In this document: one piece after another, positions 9,724-19,338 of the stretch | How positions within the stretch are numbered: the first letter of the stretch is position 1 | Layout of the letters: each line of letters begins with the position of its first letter | NCBI GenBank assembly: GCA_963169635.1 | Contig: CAUJDL010000066.1 | Span: forward strand, 28,156-92,155 | DNA length: 64,000 bases | Reading direction: 5' to 3' | Source: Bacteroidota bacterium | GTDB taxonomy: Bacteria; Bacteroidota; Bacteroidia; Chitinophagales; Chitinophagaceae | Translations under genes and position numbers: made by a program | Notes under the pieces: generated by a model | Seen by the model: the letters and a program-made list of their open reading frames with translations, nothing else | Told to the model about the DNA's origin: nothing | Databases searched by the model: none

Positions 9724-9750
9724 TAAAAAAAGCCTGCATAAAATGCAGGC
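9724..9750 (-). terminator. Rho-independent terminator after THX gene
   Basis: GCCTGCAT (9732-9739) and ATGCAGGC (9743-9750) form an 8-bp hairpin with a 3-base loop. On the minus strand it is followed by a T run (plus-strand A run 9725-9731), 26 bases after the THX stop. Confidence 0.85.
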
Positions 9751-9775
9751 AATAATTTTCAAGAAAATAAATTCA

Positions 9776-9889
9776 TTAAGATGCTTTTGTAGCAGCTTTA
9801 GTAGCTACCTTTTTTTTATGTGGTCTGCTTTTACCAAATGAACCTTGAAAACGTTTGCCTTTGGCAGTTTTTTTATCGCCTCTTCCCAT
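9776..9889 (-). CDS. Small ribosomal subunit protein THX
   Basis: A 37-residue, strongly basic protein starting MGRGDKKTAKGKRFQGSFGK and continuing SRPHKKK before an Ala/Thr/Lys tail. The MG(R/K)GDKK start, the G-K-x-F/W-x-G-S/T-F/Y-G-K core and SRP are the hallmarks of THX (bTHX, S31-type), a small peptide bound at the top of the 30S head in Thermus and widespread in Bacteroidota. It is too short for usual ORF cut-offs. The ATG at 9889 and stop at 9776-9778 are read directly, and it has its own terminator downstream. It follows hupB-type HU on the same strand, but a terminator separates the two, so it is probably a separate transcript. Confidence 0.9.
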   Translation of the reverse strand: MGRGDKKTAKGKRFQGSFGKSRPHKKKVATKAATKAS

Positions 9890-9936
9890 GATAGTTTTTT
9901 TATTAAATGATAAAATAATAGAATCGCAGCAAAAAT

Positions 9937-9967
9937 AAAAAATCCTGCTGAAAGTAGCAGGATTTTT
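9937..9967. terminator. Bidirectional terminator between HU and THX genes
   Basis: AATCCTGCT (9941-9949) and AGCAGGATT (9956-9964) form a 9-bp hairpin with a 6-base loop, flanked by A-rich sequence on the left and T-rich on the right. It lies 20-50 bases after the HU stop and should end the HU transcript. Confidence 0.85.
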
Positions 9968-9986
9968 TACAGTAGTTTTAAGCTAC

Positions 9987-10256
9987 TTAGATTTTTGAGC
10001 TTAACTCTTTACCAGCTTTAAAACGAGCTACTTTTTTAGCTTTAATTTTAATTGATTCGCCAGTTTGAGGGTTACGACCAGTACGTGCTGCACGTTTAGA
10101 AACAGAGAATGTACCAAAACCTACTAAAGTTACTTTATCGCCTTTTTTTAAAGTTTTAGTTACTGCTCCTATAAAAGAATCTAAAGAAGCATTAGCTTGT
10201 GTTTTTGTGATACCTGCATCTTCTGCAATTTGTGCAATCAATTCAGCTTTGTTCAT
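9987..10256 (-). CDS. DNA-binding protein HU
   Basis: An 89-residue histone-like protein that bends and compacts DNA as a dimer. The start [18 protein letters not shown] is the dimerisation helix pair, [22 protein letters not shown] is split between the core sheet and the DNA-binding arm, and the arm ends [21 protein letters not shown], all canonical. Length is that of ordinary HU, so this is not an IHF variant with extensions. A good promoter lies 43-73 bases upstream and a terminator follows the stop, so it is a single-gene transcript. Confidence 0.96.
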   Translation of the reverse strand: MNKAELIAQIAEDAGITKTQANASLDSFIGAVTKTLKKGDKVTLVGFGTFSVSKRAARTGRNPQTGESIKIKAKKVARFKAGKELSSKI

Positions 10257-10559
10257 AATTAATTGTGTTTTTAAAATTGTTTAATTTGTTAGTGAAAACA
10301 AATTTAGATGCTTTAGTTAATAAACAAAATATTTTTCTTGTATAATCTGTTTGTTTATATACTTTAAAACCCTTACAGATAAAGGATTTGAAAGAATTTA
10401 CAACTTTAATGAAAATGAATTTATAAAAATAAAATCGCTGAAAGCCTTACCAGCAAAGCGTTTTATCAAGTTGTGCTGAAATTCAGTACACACAAGCCTT
10501 TCAAAGGAATATAGGGAAGATTTATTATAACCAAAATATAAATAAAAAACTATCCACAC
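10257..10559. other. Gene-free stretch with a compact inverted-repeat patch
   Basis: No reading frame is credible here. Besides the HU promoter it holds a less AT-rich patch at 10436-10507 with nested inverted repeats: CGCT/AGCG, TTGTG-CTGA/TCAG-CACAA, and the palindrome CCTTTCAAAGG at 10497-10507. It could be a small structured RNA, a regulatory site or a remnant of a mobile element; nothing in the sequence decides this. Confidence 0.35.
10299..10329 (-). promoter_or_regulatory. Predicted HU promoter
   Basis: Read on the minus strand: a TTTTG element (plus 10325-10329), an 18-base spacer, then TAAATTTG (plus 10299-10306), an exact TAnnTTTG match. The HU start codon is about 43 bases downstream. 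Confidence 0.65.
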
Positions 10560-10865
10560 TCAATTCACAACTTGCATTAACGACCTAAAAGCAATGAATT
10601 TATTGCCCCAAGCTTTAAAACTTTCTTCTCTTAAAGATGCTGCATGTAGCTCTATATAACGGCTATAATTGGCTTTACTTTCTGCATAATATTGTACAGC
10701 ATAAGTAAGGCCATCTGTATCATCAGTATCTAATAATTGTACAAACTGATAATGCGTAAAACAATTTGTAGCCATTACTGCTGGTATATGAATATTTTTC
10801 ATCCATAAAACCCAAGGCTCATGTATTGATGATTCTATTTTTACTGTAACATTATAAATAAACAT
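10560..10865 (-). CDS. DUF4286 family protein
   Basis: A 101-residue cytoplasmic protein of unknown function. The start MFIYNVTVKIESSIHEPWV, the segment HIPAVMATNCFTHYQFVQLL and the later YAVQYYAESKANYSRYI match the DUF4286 family, small ferredoxin-like alpha/beta proteins found widely in Bacteroidota. It has no signal peptide or membrane helix. It lies 41 bases downstream of paaZ on the same strand and may be its cotranscribed neighbour, though no functional tie to phenylacetate breakdown is known. Confidence 0.8.
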   Translation of the reverse strand: MFIYNVTVKIESSIHEPWVLWMKNIHIPAVMATNCFTHYQFVQLLDTDDTDGLTYAVQYYAESKANYSRYIELHAASLREESFKAWGNKFIAFRSLMQVVN

Positions 10866-10906
10866 GAAAATATTTTTACTGTAAAATGCTTTGTATCATT
10901 TAAGCA

Positions 10907-12949
10907 TCATTTTTTTTTAGCTACCATTGTTAATATTGTTGCAACACCTGTTAGTTCATCAGTATCATCTATCATTTCTACCAACCATTTTACAATACCT
11001 TTTGGTATATCGTTTTCATCTTTTTTATCTTGTGCAATTTTTTCTTTACAAGTAAATCTGATATAAATTTCTGTACCAGGGTAAACAGGTTTAGTAAAGC
11101 GTAACTCATCAATACCATAATTAAGTAATACAGGATTTTTCTTAATGCCTTCTACAAACAAACCTGCAGCAGCACTCATAATAAAATATCCATGTGCTAC
11201 TTGTTGTTCAAACATAGTACCTGAGAAATCTGTTTCTTTAATATGAGCATAAAAATGATCGCCACTTAAATCAGCAAACTTATCAATATCTTCAGCAGTT
11301 ATTAATCTTCTTTCAGTAATCAGTTGGTCGCCAATTTTTAATTCTTCAAAATATTTTGTAAAAGGATGTTTTGTATCAACTATACCTTTGGCACCTGGCA
11401 TATATACATCACTAATTGCAGTAATCATACTTGGGCTACCTTGTATTGCTACTCTTTGCATATAATGTTTTATACCACGTAAGCCACCCATTTCTTCACC
11501 ACCTCCTGCACGTCCTGGACCTCCATGAACTAATAAAGGCAATGGACTACCATGACCTGTACTTTCTTTAGCACAATCATTATTTAATACTAAAATTCTA
11601 CCATGATATGCACCTGCACCTAATACATATTCTTTAGCATTTTTTGCAGATGCTGTAACAATTGTACTTACTAATGAGCCTTTACCTAATTTAGAAAGTT
11701 CTATTGCTTCTTCTAAATTTTTATAAGGCATTAATGTACTTACTGGTCCAAATGCTTCTACCTCGTGTACTTCTTTTGATGCAAAAGGATTTTCATTTAA
11801 TAATAATAATGGACTCATAAATGCACCTTTTTCTGCATCTGCATCTATAATACTTACACTATCTAAACTACCATAAATTATTTGCGATGATGCTAATAAT
11901 TTTTGTACTTGCTCTTTTACTTCATTTCTTTGTTGAATACCTACAAGGCTACCCATTCTTACTTTTTCATTAAGAGGGTTACCAATAGTTGTTTGTGCAA
12001 GTGCTATGCTTAATGCTTCTTGTACATCTGCTATTTTATTTGCTGGTACAAAAATTCTTCTTATAGCAGTACATTTTTGACCACATTTTACCGTTATTTC
12101 TTTTCTTATTTCTTTAATAAAAATATCCCATTCTGCAGAGCCTTTTTCTACATCATCTGCTAATACAATACAGTTTAAAGAATCTGCTTCCATATTAAAA
12201 GGTACATTTTCTGCTAAAATGTTTTTGTGCGATTTTAGCATTAACCCTGTAGAGGCACTTCCTGTAAAAGTTACTACATCTTGACTTGTAACAAAATCTA
12301 ACATATTACCAGCACTACCACATATTAATTGTAATGCACCTTTAGGTAAAATATTAGATGCAATAATTTCTTTTACTACAGCTTCTGTAAGATAAGATGT
12401 AACAGTAGCAGGCTTTACAACAGATGGCATACCAGCTAATAAATTAACTGCAATTTTTTCTAACATACCCCATACAGGAAAATTAAATGCATTAATATGT
12501 ATAGCTACACCTTCTTTAGGCACTAATAAATGATGCCCCATAAAAGTATTTTGTTTTCCTAAAGGATGATTTTCTCCATCTAAACAAAAAGGTGTATCTG
12601 GTAATTTTCTTCTTAGCGATGCATTAGCAAATAAGTTGCCTATACCTCCTTCAATATCTACCCAACTATCTGCTTTTGTAGCACCTGTTTGGTAACTAAG
12701 ATTATAAAAAGTATCTAAATGTTTTCTTAAATGAATAGCTAAAGCTCTTAACATTAAACCACGTTCATGAAAAGTCATTTTGCGTAATGCTGCACCACTT
12801 TTTCTAGCATAGGTTAATACTTCTTCAAAATTTATTCCCTTTGTACTTGTAGTAGCAATAGGATTTCCTGTAACAGCATTGTATAAAACTTGTCCATCAC
12901 CATCGCCAATAATTTGCTTACCTAATATATAGTTGTGTAATTGTTGCAT
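10907..12949 (-). CDS. paaZ: Bifunctional oxepin-CoA hydrolase / aldehyde dehydrogenase PaaZ
   Basis: Opens the oxepin-CoA ring in phenylacetate breakdown and oxidises the resulting semialdehyde to 3-oxo-5,6-dehydrosuberyl-CoA. The 680 residues match E. coli PaaZ in length and layout. An aldehyde dehydrogenase domain covers about 1-520, with NMEADSLNCIVL (general-base Glu) and VKCGQKCTAIRR (nucleophile Cys). A MaoC-like hydratase domain follows, with DLSGDHFYAHIKETDFSG and VAHGYFIMSAAAGLF. I start at the ATG at 12949, ten codons inside the open frame, because MQQLHNYILGKQI is the usual family start and a promoter-like TAGCTTTG lies 28 bases upstream. The rest of the paa genes are 8 kb away on the other strand. 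Confidence 0.93.
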   Translation of the reverse strand: MQQLHNYILGKQIIGDGDGQVLYNAVTGNPIATTSTKGINFEEVLTYARKSGAALRKMTFHERGLMLRALAIHLRKHLDTFYNLSYQTGATKADSWVDIEGGIGNLFANASLRRKLPDTPFCLDGENHPLGKQNTFMGHHLLVPKEGVAIHINAFNFPVWGMLEKIAVNLLAGMPSVVKPATVTSYLTEAVVKEIIASNILPKGALQLICGSAGNMLDFVTSQDVVTFTGSASTGLMLKSHKNILAENVPFNMEADSLNCIVLADDVEKGSAEWDIFIKEIRKEITVKCGQKCTAIRRIFVPANKIADVQEALSIALAQTTIGNPLNEKVRMGSLVGIQQRNEVKEQVQKLLASSQIIYGSLDSVSIIDADAEKGAFMSPLLLLNENPFASKEVHEVEAFGPVSTLMPYKNLEEAIELSKLGKGSLVSTIVTASAKNAKEYVLGAGAYHGRILVLNNDCAKESTGHGSPLPLLVHGGPGRAGGGEEMGGLRGIKHYMQRVAIQGSPSMITAISDVYMPGAKGIVDTKHPFTKYFEELKIGDQLITERRLITAEDIDKFADLSGDHFYAHIKETDFSGTMFEQQVAHGYFIMSAAAGLFVEGIKKNPVLLNYGIDELRFTKPVYPGTEIYIRFTCKEKIAQDKKDENDIPKGIVKWLVEMIDDTDELTGVATILTMVAKKK

Positions 12950-12976
12950 AAAAAATATTTTAAAAAACGAAAGATA

Positions 12977-12984
12977 CAAAGCTA
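12977..12984 (-). promoter_or_regulatory. Predicted -7 element for paaZ
   Basis: Minus-strand TAGCTTTG, an exact TAnnTTTG match, 28 bases before the paaZ ATG. A well-placed TTG upstream element was not found, so this rests on one motif. Confidence 0.4.
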
Positions 12985-13065
12985 AGGATAAGCATCAAAG
13001 TAATTTTAGTTTATAGTTTTTGAATGTATAAAAGCAGCGTAATTCTGTTTGTAATTTTTTTAAAT

Positions 13066-13094
13066 AAAAAAAGCTGATAAAAAAATATCAGCTT
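13066..13094 (-). terminator. Rho-independent terminator after rho
   Basis: AAGCTGATA (13071-13079) and TATCAGCTT (13086-13094) form a 9-bp hairpin with an A-rich loop. On the minus strand it runs into a T tract. It lies 27 bases after the rho stop. Confidence 0.85.
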
Positions 13095-13120
13095 CGTTAA
13101 AATATTGATGAAAGAAAAAA

Positions 13121-14761
13121 CTATTTATTCATACTTGCTAAAAACTCTTCATTATCTATAGTACCTCTCATTCTTTTTAATAAATCGCTCATAGCTTCTT
13201 CTGTAGTCATACCATTAATATAAAGGCGTAAAATATTCATACGTTTTAAAACATCTGGCGATAAAAGTAAATCGTCTCTACGAGTAGATGAAGCAATTAA
13301 ATCAATAGCAGGATAAATACGTTTATTGGCTAATCTTCTATCAAGTTGCAATTCCATATTACCTGTACCTTTAAATTCTTCAAAAATTACTTCATCCATT
13401 TTGCTACCTGTTTCTATAAGTGCAGTAGCTAAAATTGTAAGAGAGCCACCATTTTCTATTTTACGAGCTGCACCAAAAAATTGTTTTGGTTTTTGCATAG
13501 CATTTGCTTCTACACCACCACTTAATACTTTACCACTACTTGGTGCTACTGTATTGTGTGCACGTGCCAAACGAGTAATACTATCTAATAAAATAATTAC
13601 ATCATGACCACTTTCTACTAATCTTTTTGCTTTTTGTAAAGCAATATTAGAAACCTTAACATGCTTTTCTGCAGGCTCATCAAATGTAGAAGCAATAACT
13701 TCTGCATTTACACTACGTTCCATATCTGTTACTTCTTCTGGTCTTTCATCTATTAATACCACCATTAAATAACATTCAGGATGGTTAGTAGCAATTGCAT
13801 TGGCTACTTCTTTTAATAACATAGTTTTACCTACTTTTGGTTGGGCAACAATTAATCCACGTTGTCCCTTACCAATAGGTGTAAATAAATCCATTAAACG
13901 TGTACTATAATTAGTAGGATTAGTAAATAGATTTAATTTTTCGAATGGAAATAAAGGTGTTAAATAATCAAAAGGCACTCTATCTCTTACCTCATCTGGT
14001 CTTTTGTTATTTATTGCATCTACTTTTAATAAGGCAAAATATTTTTCGCCTTCTTTAGGAGGACGAATAGTACCAGTTACTGTATCACCTGTTTTTAAGC
14101 CAAATAATTTTATTTGAGAAGGAGAAACATAAATATCATCTGGCGATGAAAGATAATTATAATCGCTACTGCGTAAAAAGCCATAACCATCTGGCATCAT
14201 TTCTAAAACACCTTCACTAGATACTACTCCATCAAACTCAATATTAAATACTGGTTCTCTTTTAGGCTGTTGATAATGTTTAGGAGGTTGATTAGGTATT
14301 GTTTGTTCTGTATTATCTGCATCTTCTTGTGCTACTTCATCATTTCCTGTAGCCATTAAAATTTGTTCTGCTAATTTTTCTATATTATCCGTATTGTTTG
14401 CTTCTTTATCCAAAGCATTTGATTTAGATGTTGTAGCAGCTTCTTTTTTAGCAGTTACTTCTGTATCTGTTTTTACTTTTTTAGTTTTTGGAGCAAGTTT
14501 TTTATCTATTACTTTAGGAGCTTCTTGCATTATTTCTGCTTCTTCAGTAATATTGGCAGTAGTTGTTTTTATTGCTTTACGTGTTCTTACTTTTTTACTG
14601 TTACTATCTTTAGATTCACTTTCTTTTACTGCTTGTTTATCTAAAATTTTATAAATAAGTTCTTGCTTATCTAATTTTTTTGCGTTGCTAATTTTTAATT
14701 CCTCTGCTATATCTAATAGCTCAGGAAGTAGCATATCATTTAGTTGCAAAATGTCGTACAT
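13121..14761 (-). CDS. rho: Transcription termination factor Rho
   Basis: Hexameric RNA-dependent ATPase that terminates transcription. The 546 residues are longer than E. coli Rho (419) because a charged, Lys/Glu/Thr-rich linker of about 120 residues (about 50-170) sits between the N-terminal helix bundle ([20 protein letters not shown]) and the RNA-binding OB fold ([18 protein letters not shown]). The ATPase core has Walker A in [12 protein letters not shown], Walker B in [15 protein letters not shown] and the R loop [20 protein letters not shown]. The C-terminus is [17 protein letters not shown]. Such inserts are common in Bacteroidota Rho. The gene is single, with its own terminator. Confidence 0.96.
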   Translation of the reverse strand: MYDILQLNDMLLPELLDIAEELKISNAKKLDKQELIYKILDKQAVKESESKDSNSKKVRTRKAIKTTTANITEEAEIMQEAPKVIDKKLAPKTKKVKTDTEVTAKKEAATTSKSNALDKEANNTDNIEKLAEQILMATGNDEVAQEDADNTEQTIPNQPPKHYQQPKREPVFNIEFDGVVSSEGVLEMMPDGYGFLRSSDYNYLSSPDDIYVSPSQIKLFGLKTGDTVTGTIRPPKEGEKYFALLKVDAINNKRPDEVRDRVPFDYLTPLFPFEKLNLFTNPTNYSTRLMDLFTPIGKGQRGLIVAQPKVGKTMLLKEVANAIATNHPECYLMVVLIDERPEEVTDMERSVNAEVIASTFDEPAEKHVKVSNIALQKAKRLVESGHDVIILLDSITRLARAHNTVAPSSGKVLSGGVEANAMQKPKQFFGAARKIENGGSLTILATALIETGSKMDEVIFEEFKGTGNMELQLDRRLANKRIYPAIDLIASSTRRDDLLLSPDVLKRMNILRLYINGMTTEEAMSDLLKRMRGTIDNEEFLASMNK

Positions 14762-15142
14762 ACACTAATATTATATGAGAAAAAATTTGAGGTTTTCTTT
14801 GAAAATAATTTCTGTTTCAATAAATAAAATGAACAATTAAAATAAAAGTTGATTGTGCTGATATTTTTTGGAAAAAATAAAAACTGATGTGTTTGGAGTT
14901 AATTTCTGAGAACCTATCAGCCCGTTTCCAATGCAATGTTAAGAAAGCTTTTTGAAAAAAAAATATTTTTTTTAAAACGATTAAAATAGGAGTATATAAA
15001 AAAACCTTTGTCAGGCTTATATTTGCCATCAACTTACTAATAAATAAAGCTACTTTAAAAGTATTTATTAGTAAATATCAAGTAATTTTTACAACAATAT
15101 TAGTTTTTATATCATACTAATATTTTTTAATAAACAACAACT
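14762..15142. other. Gene-free divergent region between rho and asnS
   Basis: AT-rich intergenic DNA between two divergent genes. A minus-strand frame of 71 codons inside it has no family features and a skewed composition, so I treat it as chance. A plus-strand TATATTTG at 15018-15025 fits the TAnnTTTG element and could serve asnS with a leader of over 100 bases; no clear rho promoter was found. Confidence 0.4.
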
Positions 15143-16594
15143 ATGTTTAGCAAACGTATTAAAGTAAAAGAGCTATTACAATTAACACCTAACGAACAAG
15201 AAGTTACTGTAATGGGTTGGGTAAGAACATTTCGTAACAACCAATTTATAGCATTAAACGATGGTAGCACTAATAATAATATACAAATAGTAGTAGCATT
15301 AGGTTTGTTAGATGATGCTACTTTAAAACGTATAACTACAGGTGCAGCAATAAAAGTTATTGGTAATGTAATACCAAGTGTAGGCAAAGGACAATCTTTA
15401 GAAATTAAAGCTAATAGCATAGAAATTTTAGGCGATAGTGATGCAGAAAAATATCCATTACAACCTAAAAAACATAGCCTTGAATTTTTAAGAGAAATTG
15501 CACACTTGCGTTTTAGAACAAATACTTTTGGTGCAGTATTTCGTATAAGACATGCATTAACTTTTGCTATTCATCAATTTTTTAATGACAAAGGTTTTTT
15601 AAATATTCATACACCAATAATAACAGCAAGTGATGCTGAAGGTGCAGGAGAAACTTTTAGAGTTACTACCTTACCAATAGATGGCACTGCACCACGTAAT
15701 GCAGATGGTAGCATCAACTTTAATGAAGATTTTTTTGGTAAAAGCACTAACCTTACTGTTAGTGGTCAGTTAGAAGGCGAATTAGCAGCTACTGCATTTG
15801 GTAATATTTACACTTTTGGTCCAACATTTAGAGCAGAAAATAGTAATACTACAAGACACTTAGCAGAGTTTTGGATGATAGAACCTGAAATGGCTTTTTA
15901 TGATATTGAAGATAATATGGATTTAGCAGAAGAATTTATACAATATATTATTAGCTATGTGATGGAGCATAATAAAGAAGATTTAACTTTTTTAGATGCC
16001 AGACTTGCAGAAGAAGAAAAACAAAAACCACAAAACGAACGACAAGAATTTGGATTAATAGAAAAATTAAAATTTGTAGTAGAAAATAAATTTGAACGTA
16101 TTACTTATACCCAAGCAATAGATATTTTACTAAATAGCCCTGCATACAAGAAAAAGAAATTTAAGTATGATGTAAAATGGGGTATTGATATGCAAAGTGA
16201 ACATGAAAGATATTTAGTAGAAAAACATTTTAAAAAACCTGTAATTGTAAGCAACTATCCTGCTGCTATAAAAGCTTTTTACATGAGATTAAATGATGGT
16301 GAAGAAGCAGGTAAAGAAACTGTAGCAGCAATGGATATTTTAGCACCTGGAATTGGTGAAATTGTTGGTGGAAGCCAAAGAGAAGAAAGATATGATGTAC
16401 TATTAAAAAGAATGCAACAATTTAATATTCCTTTACAAGAAATGAATTGGTATTTAGATAGTAGAAGATTTGGTACTGTGCCTCATGCAGGTTTTGGTTT
16501 AGGCTTTGAACGTATGGTACAATTTGTTACAGGCATGACTAATATTAGAGATGTAATACCATTTGCCAGAACACCTAAAAATTGTGAGTTCTAA
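15143..16594 (+). CDS. asnS: Asparaginyl-tRNA synthetase
   Basis: Class IIb aminoacyl-tRNA synthetase that charges tRNA-Asn. The 483 residues begin with the anticodon-binding OB fold ([22 protein letters not shown]). Motif 2 is in [20 protein letters not shown], and motif 3 is in [20 protein letters not shown], ending [14 protein letters not shown]. The AsnRS-type PFARTPK ending and the longer central domain separate it from AspRS. Its presence implies direct Asn-tRNA formation rather than only amidation of Asp-tRNA. It is followed 114 bases later by korB on the same strand. Confidence 0.97.
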   Translation: MFSKRIKVKELLQLTPNEQEVTVMGWVRTFRNNQFIALNDGSTNNNIQIVVALGLLDDATLKRITTGAAIKVIGNVIPSVGKGQSLEIKANSIEILGDSDAEKYPLQPKKHSLEFLREIAHLRFRTNTFGAVFRIRHALTFAIHQFFNDKGFLNIHTPIITASDAEGAGETFRVTTLPIDGTAPRNADGSINFNEDFFGKSTNLTVSGQLEGELAATAFGNIYTFGPTFRAENSNTTRHLAEFWMIEPEMAFYDIEDNMDLAEEFIQYIISYVMEHNKEDLTFLDARLAEEEKQKPQNERQEFGLIEKLKFVVENKFERITYTQAIDILLNSPAYKKKKFKYDVKWGIDMQSEHERYLVEKHFKKPVIVSNYPAAIKAFYMRLNDGEEAGKETVAAMDILAPGIGEIVGGSQREERYDVLLKRMQQFNIPLQEMNWYLDSRRFGTVPHAGFGLGFERMVQFVTGMTNIRDVIPFARTPKNCEF

Positions 16595-16708
16595 AATTTA
16601 CATTTCTAAAAAATACATTTACTTTTTGCATATTGTAGCAATACTCACGTATCTTTTTTACTTACCTTTACTTTAGTAAAGTTTTGATACAATTTAAATA
16701 CATGCAAT

Positions 16709-17743
16709 ATGAGTACAGATACAGTTCCTGTTCTTACAGCTAAAGATTTTGCAACAGACCAAGAAGTAAGATGGTGTCCTGGTTGTGGCGATTACTCAAT
16801 TTTAGCACAAGTACAAAAAACATTACCCGGTATTGGTGTACCTAAAGAAAATATAGTTTTTATTAGTGGTATAGGTTGCTCTTCTCGATTTCCTTATTAT
16901 GTAAATACTTATGGCATACACTCAATACATGGTAGAGCAGCAGCTATTGCAAGTGGATTAAAAGCTGCCAGACCAGAATTAAGTGTTTGGATAATTACAG
17001 GTGATGGCGATAGTTTAAGTATTGGAGGTAATCATTTAATACATTTACTCAGAAGAAATTTTGATGTAAACTTACTTTTATTTAATAACCAAATTTATGG
17101 TTTAACAAAAGGGCAATATTCACCCACATCAGAACAACAAAAAATTACTAAAAGTACACCTGCAGGTAGTATAGATCATCCTTTTAACCCTGCTGCATTA
17201 GCTTTAGGTGCAGATGCTACATTTGTTGCAAGAAGTATGGACAGAGATCCTAAACATTTACAAACTACACTTGCCAGAAGTCATCAACATAAAGGAAGTT
17301 CTTTTGTAGAAATATATCAAAACTGTAACATCTTTAACGATGGTGCATTTGAAATATTTACAGAAAAATCTACTAAAGCAGATAATGCAATATTTGTAGA
17401 ACAAGGGAAACCTTTTGTATTTGGTGCTAATGAAAATAAAGGTATTAAGTTAGATGGCTATAAACCTATAATAGTAGATTTAGAACAAGGTGCTTCTAAA
17501 GATGATTTATGGATACACGATGAACATGATTTTTATAAAGCACAAATACTTACCAGAATGTTTGATGACCCAACATTTGAAGGACACATGCCTAGACCAT
17601 TTGGTGTATTTTATGAAACTGAAAGACCATGTTATGAAGATTTAATGGCAGAACAAATTGAAAATATTATTGCTACTAAAGGAAAAGGCAATTTAGATAA
17701 ACTATTAAAAGGAAATGAAGTTTGGGAAATTGCAGATAATTAA
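16709..17743 (+). CDS. korB: 2-oxoacid:ferredoxin oxidoreductase beta subunit
   Basis: The thiamine-diphosphate subunit of a 2-oxoglutarate (or related 2-oxoacid) ferredoxin oxidoreductase, which decarboxylates the acid to an acyl-CoA while reducing ferredoxin. The 344 residues contain WCPGCGDYSILAQVQ, the TPP motif WIITGDGDSLSIGGNHL and NNQIYGLTKGQYSPTSEQQ, all diagnostic of KorB. Activity needs the alpha (or fused alpha-gamma) subunit KorA, normally encoded just upstream. Here the upstream neighbour is asnS and the downstream one a MORN-like protein, so korA must lie elsewhere. Confidence 0.92.
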   Translation: MSTDTVPVLTAKDFATDQEVRWCPGCGDYSILAQVQKTLPGIGVPKENIVFISGIGCSSRFPYYVNTYGIHSIHGRAAAIASGLKAARPELSVWIITGDGDSLSIGGNHLIHLLRRNFDVNLLLFNNQIYGLTKGQYSPTSEQQKITKSTPAGSIDHPFNPAALALGADATFVARSMDRDPKHLQTTLARSHQHKGSSFVEIYQNCNIFNDGAFEIFTEKSTKADNAIFVEQGKPFVFGANENKGIKLDGYKPIIVDLEQGASKDDLWIHDEHDFYKAQILTRMFDDPTFEGHMPRPFGVFYETERPCYEDLMAEQIENIIATKGKGNLDKLLKGNEVWEIADN

Positions 17744-17863
17744 TTTGTAAAGTAAAAATTTAATCTTAACAATTTTTAATTACTTCTATTACTATTTATC
17801 TATCATAACTAATTAATTTTAGCTATTCATTTAAACAATCACTTCTTTTATAAATAAAAAATT

Positions 17864-18529
17864 ATGCGTTGGATTTTTTTAATAATACTGACTTCATTTA
17901 TTGCAAATAATTTACATGCACAATGTGCAACTTATAAAATTACTTCAAGAGGCGATACCTTAAACTGTACAGATGTAAATGGTAATAAAAGAGGAAAATG
18001 GAAAATACATGTTGACCCATTAAGAGGCAATTCAGGTTATGAAGAAGAAGGCATGTATGCAGATAACAGAAAAGAAGGTGTATGGCGTAGATATAATTTA
18101 ATGGGCGATTTAATTGCTATACAAAATTATAAATGGGGTAATCTTGATGGCATATCTCAATACTTTGTAGTAGCAGGTTTAGAAAGAGAAGAAAGTTGGA
18201 AAGCTATGAACCCTTTAAACCCTTATGATACTTTTTTAGTAGAAGATATTGATGATGAAAATAAATATGTAGAAGTAATTTTACCTAATGATGGCAAAAG
18301 TTTAAAACATGGTAGATGGACTTGGTACAGACCAGGAAGTACAGGAATTGTTAAAACAGAACTTTGGTCGTTAAATAAATTAGTAGTGCCGAAAGAAAAT
18401 GAAGAAAAAAAAGTAACAGACACAACTGCACCAACAAAAAAAGTAATTAAGCCAAAAGAAGTAGAAAAATACGATAAGAAAAATAATAATAAAAAATCTA
18501 TAAAAGTAAGAGATGGCCGAACTGGATAA
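17864..18529 (+). CDS. Secreted MORN-repeat-like protein
   Basis: A 221-residue exported protein of unknown role. The signal peptide (RWIFLIILTSFIANNLHAQ) ends before CATYKITS. The body has MORN-type strands built on the pattern G-x-W-x-x-Y: NGNKRGKWKIHVDP, NRKEGVWRRYNLMGDLI and LKHGRWTWYRPGSTG. The last 50 residues are highly charged and Lys-rich (KKNNNKKSIKVRDGRTG). Related YwqK-like proteins are common in Bacteroidota and act as scaffolds of unknown partner. It converges with the DUF3108 gene with 10 bases between the stops. Confidence 0.65.
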   Translation: MRWIFLIILTSFIANNLHAQCATYKITSRGDTLNCTDVNGNKRGKWKIHVDPLRGNSGYEEEGMYADNRKEGVWRRYNLMGDLIAIQNYKWGNLDGISQYFVVAGLEREESWKAMNPLNPYDTFLVEDIDDENKYVEVILPNDGKSLKHGRWTWYRPGSTGIVKTELWSLNKLVVPKENEEKKVTDTTAPTKKVIKPKEVEKYDKKNNNKKSIKVRDGRTG

Positions 18530-18539
18530 ACTACTTACT

Positions 18540-19334
18540 TTATCTAAAACTTATCATTGATGATAGTGGATAACGAATATTTTTATACATCATCATATCT
18601 ACTTTTACTTTACCAACAGCAATAGGGCTTTCAATTCTTAAAGGCAAATGGTTTTTATCATCACTTACCCAAACAGTCATTTTTTCTCCACCTTCAAAAA
18701 TGGTTCCTTTAATTAATAAAGGTTTAAATTTTATAGCCCTAAATTTTCCATAACGTGTTTTAATAGTTTCTTTACCCATGTATTTTATATACATGTTAAA
18801 TAATTCATTATCTAAAAACAAATTAAAAGGTATTTTATCGCCTACTTTGTATTTACTAAAATCAATATTTCTAGCATAATAAATAGCACTTAAAACATCT
18901 TGCACACAATCAGTTACTTTAAATACACCTTTACTAGTAATAGCTGAGTTTGTTTGATGATTAAAAGTAATATTTTCATAAAACTTATAACCACCTTCAT
19001 TTACATTTCTAATAAATTTTAATGGTTTAAAAGATGCGGTATCAATAAATGTTTCGTAACGATCTCTTACTTTAAAAATCCAATCATAGCTAGAGTTTGA
19101 TGTACCTAACCCAACAATATGATAAACAGGTGTATTATTCAGCATTTCTTGCGATACAGTAAAACTTGCAGTACCAGCATCAATATATAATCCTAATGCA
19201 TTGTAAAATATTTTAAAAGTAATATTTTCTCCATCTTGAAAAGTTGTATTGGTAATTCCACAAAAATCGTCATCTGCCGATGTAAGTGTAATCCACGAAA
19301 TGGATGCAATAAAAAATGTTGTTATTTTCTTCAT
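18540..19334 (-). CDS. DUF3108 domain-containing exported protein
   Basis: A 264-residue exported protein. The signal peptide ends near SWITLTSADD. The body follows the DUF3108 pattern, a beta-rich barrel family: FQDGENITFKIFYNALGLYI near the start, then the segment VRDRYETFIDTASFKPLKF, and at the end MTVWVSDDKNHLPLRIESPI followed by VGKVKVDMMMYKNI. Members are periplasmic or outer-membrane-linked and of unsettled function. It lies four bases after the stop of the upstream membrane protein gene and is very likely cotranscribed with it. Confidence 0.82.
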   Translation of the reverse strand: MKKITTFFIASISWITLTSADDDFCGITNTTFQDGENITFKIFYNALGLYIDAGTASFTVSQEMLNNTPVYHIVGLGTSNSSYDWIFKVRDRYETFIDTASFKPLKFIRNVNEGGYKFYENITFNHQTNSAITSKGVFKVTDCVQDVLSAIYYARNIDFSKYKVGDKIPFNLFLDNELFNMYIKYMGKETIKTRYGKFRAIKFKPLLIKGTIFEGGEKMTVWVSDDKNHLPLRIESPIAVGKVKVDMMMYKNIRYPLSSMISFR

Positions 19335-19338
19335 ACTA

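Noticed and set aside
13121..14761. Rho insert as an added foreign domain
   Set aside because: The Lys/Glu/Thr-rich stretch looks like a disordered linker common in Bacteroidota Rho, without domain-like hydrophobic segments.
14817..15032. Minus-strand 71-codon frame in the rho-asnS gap
   Set aside because: Skewed Phe/Ile/Lys composition, no family pattern and no promoter element; likely chance in AT-rich DNA.
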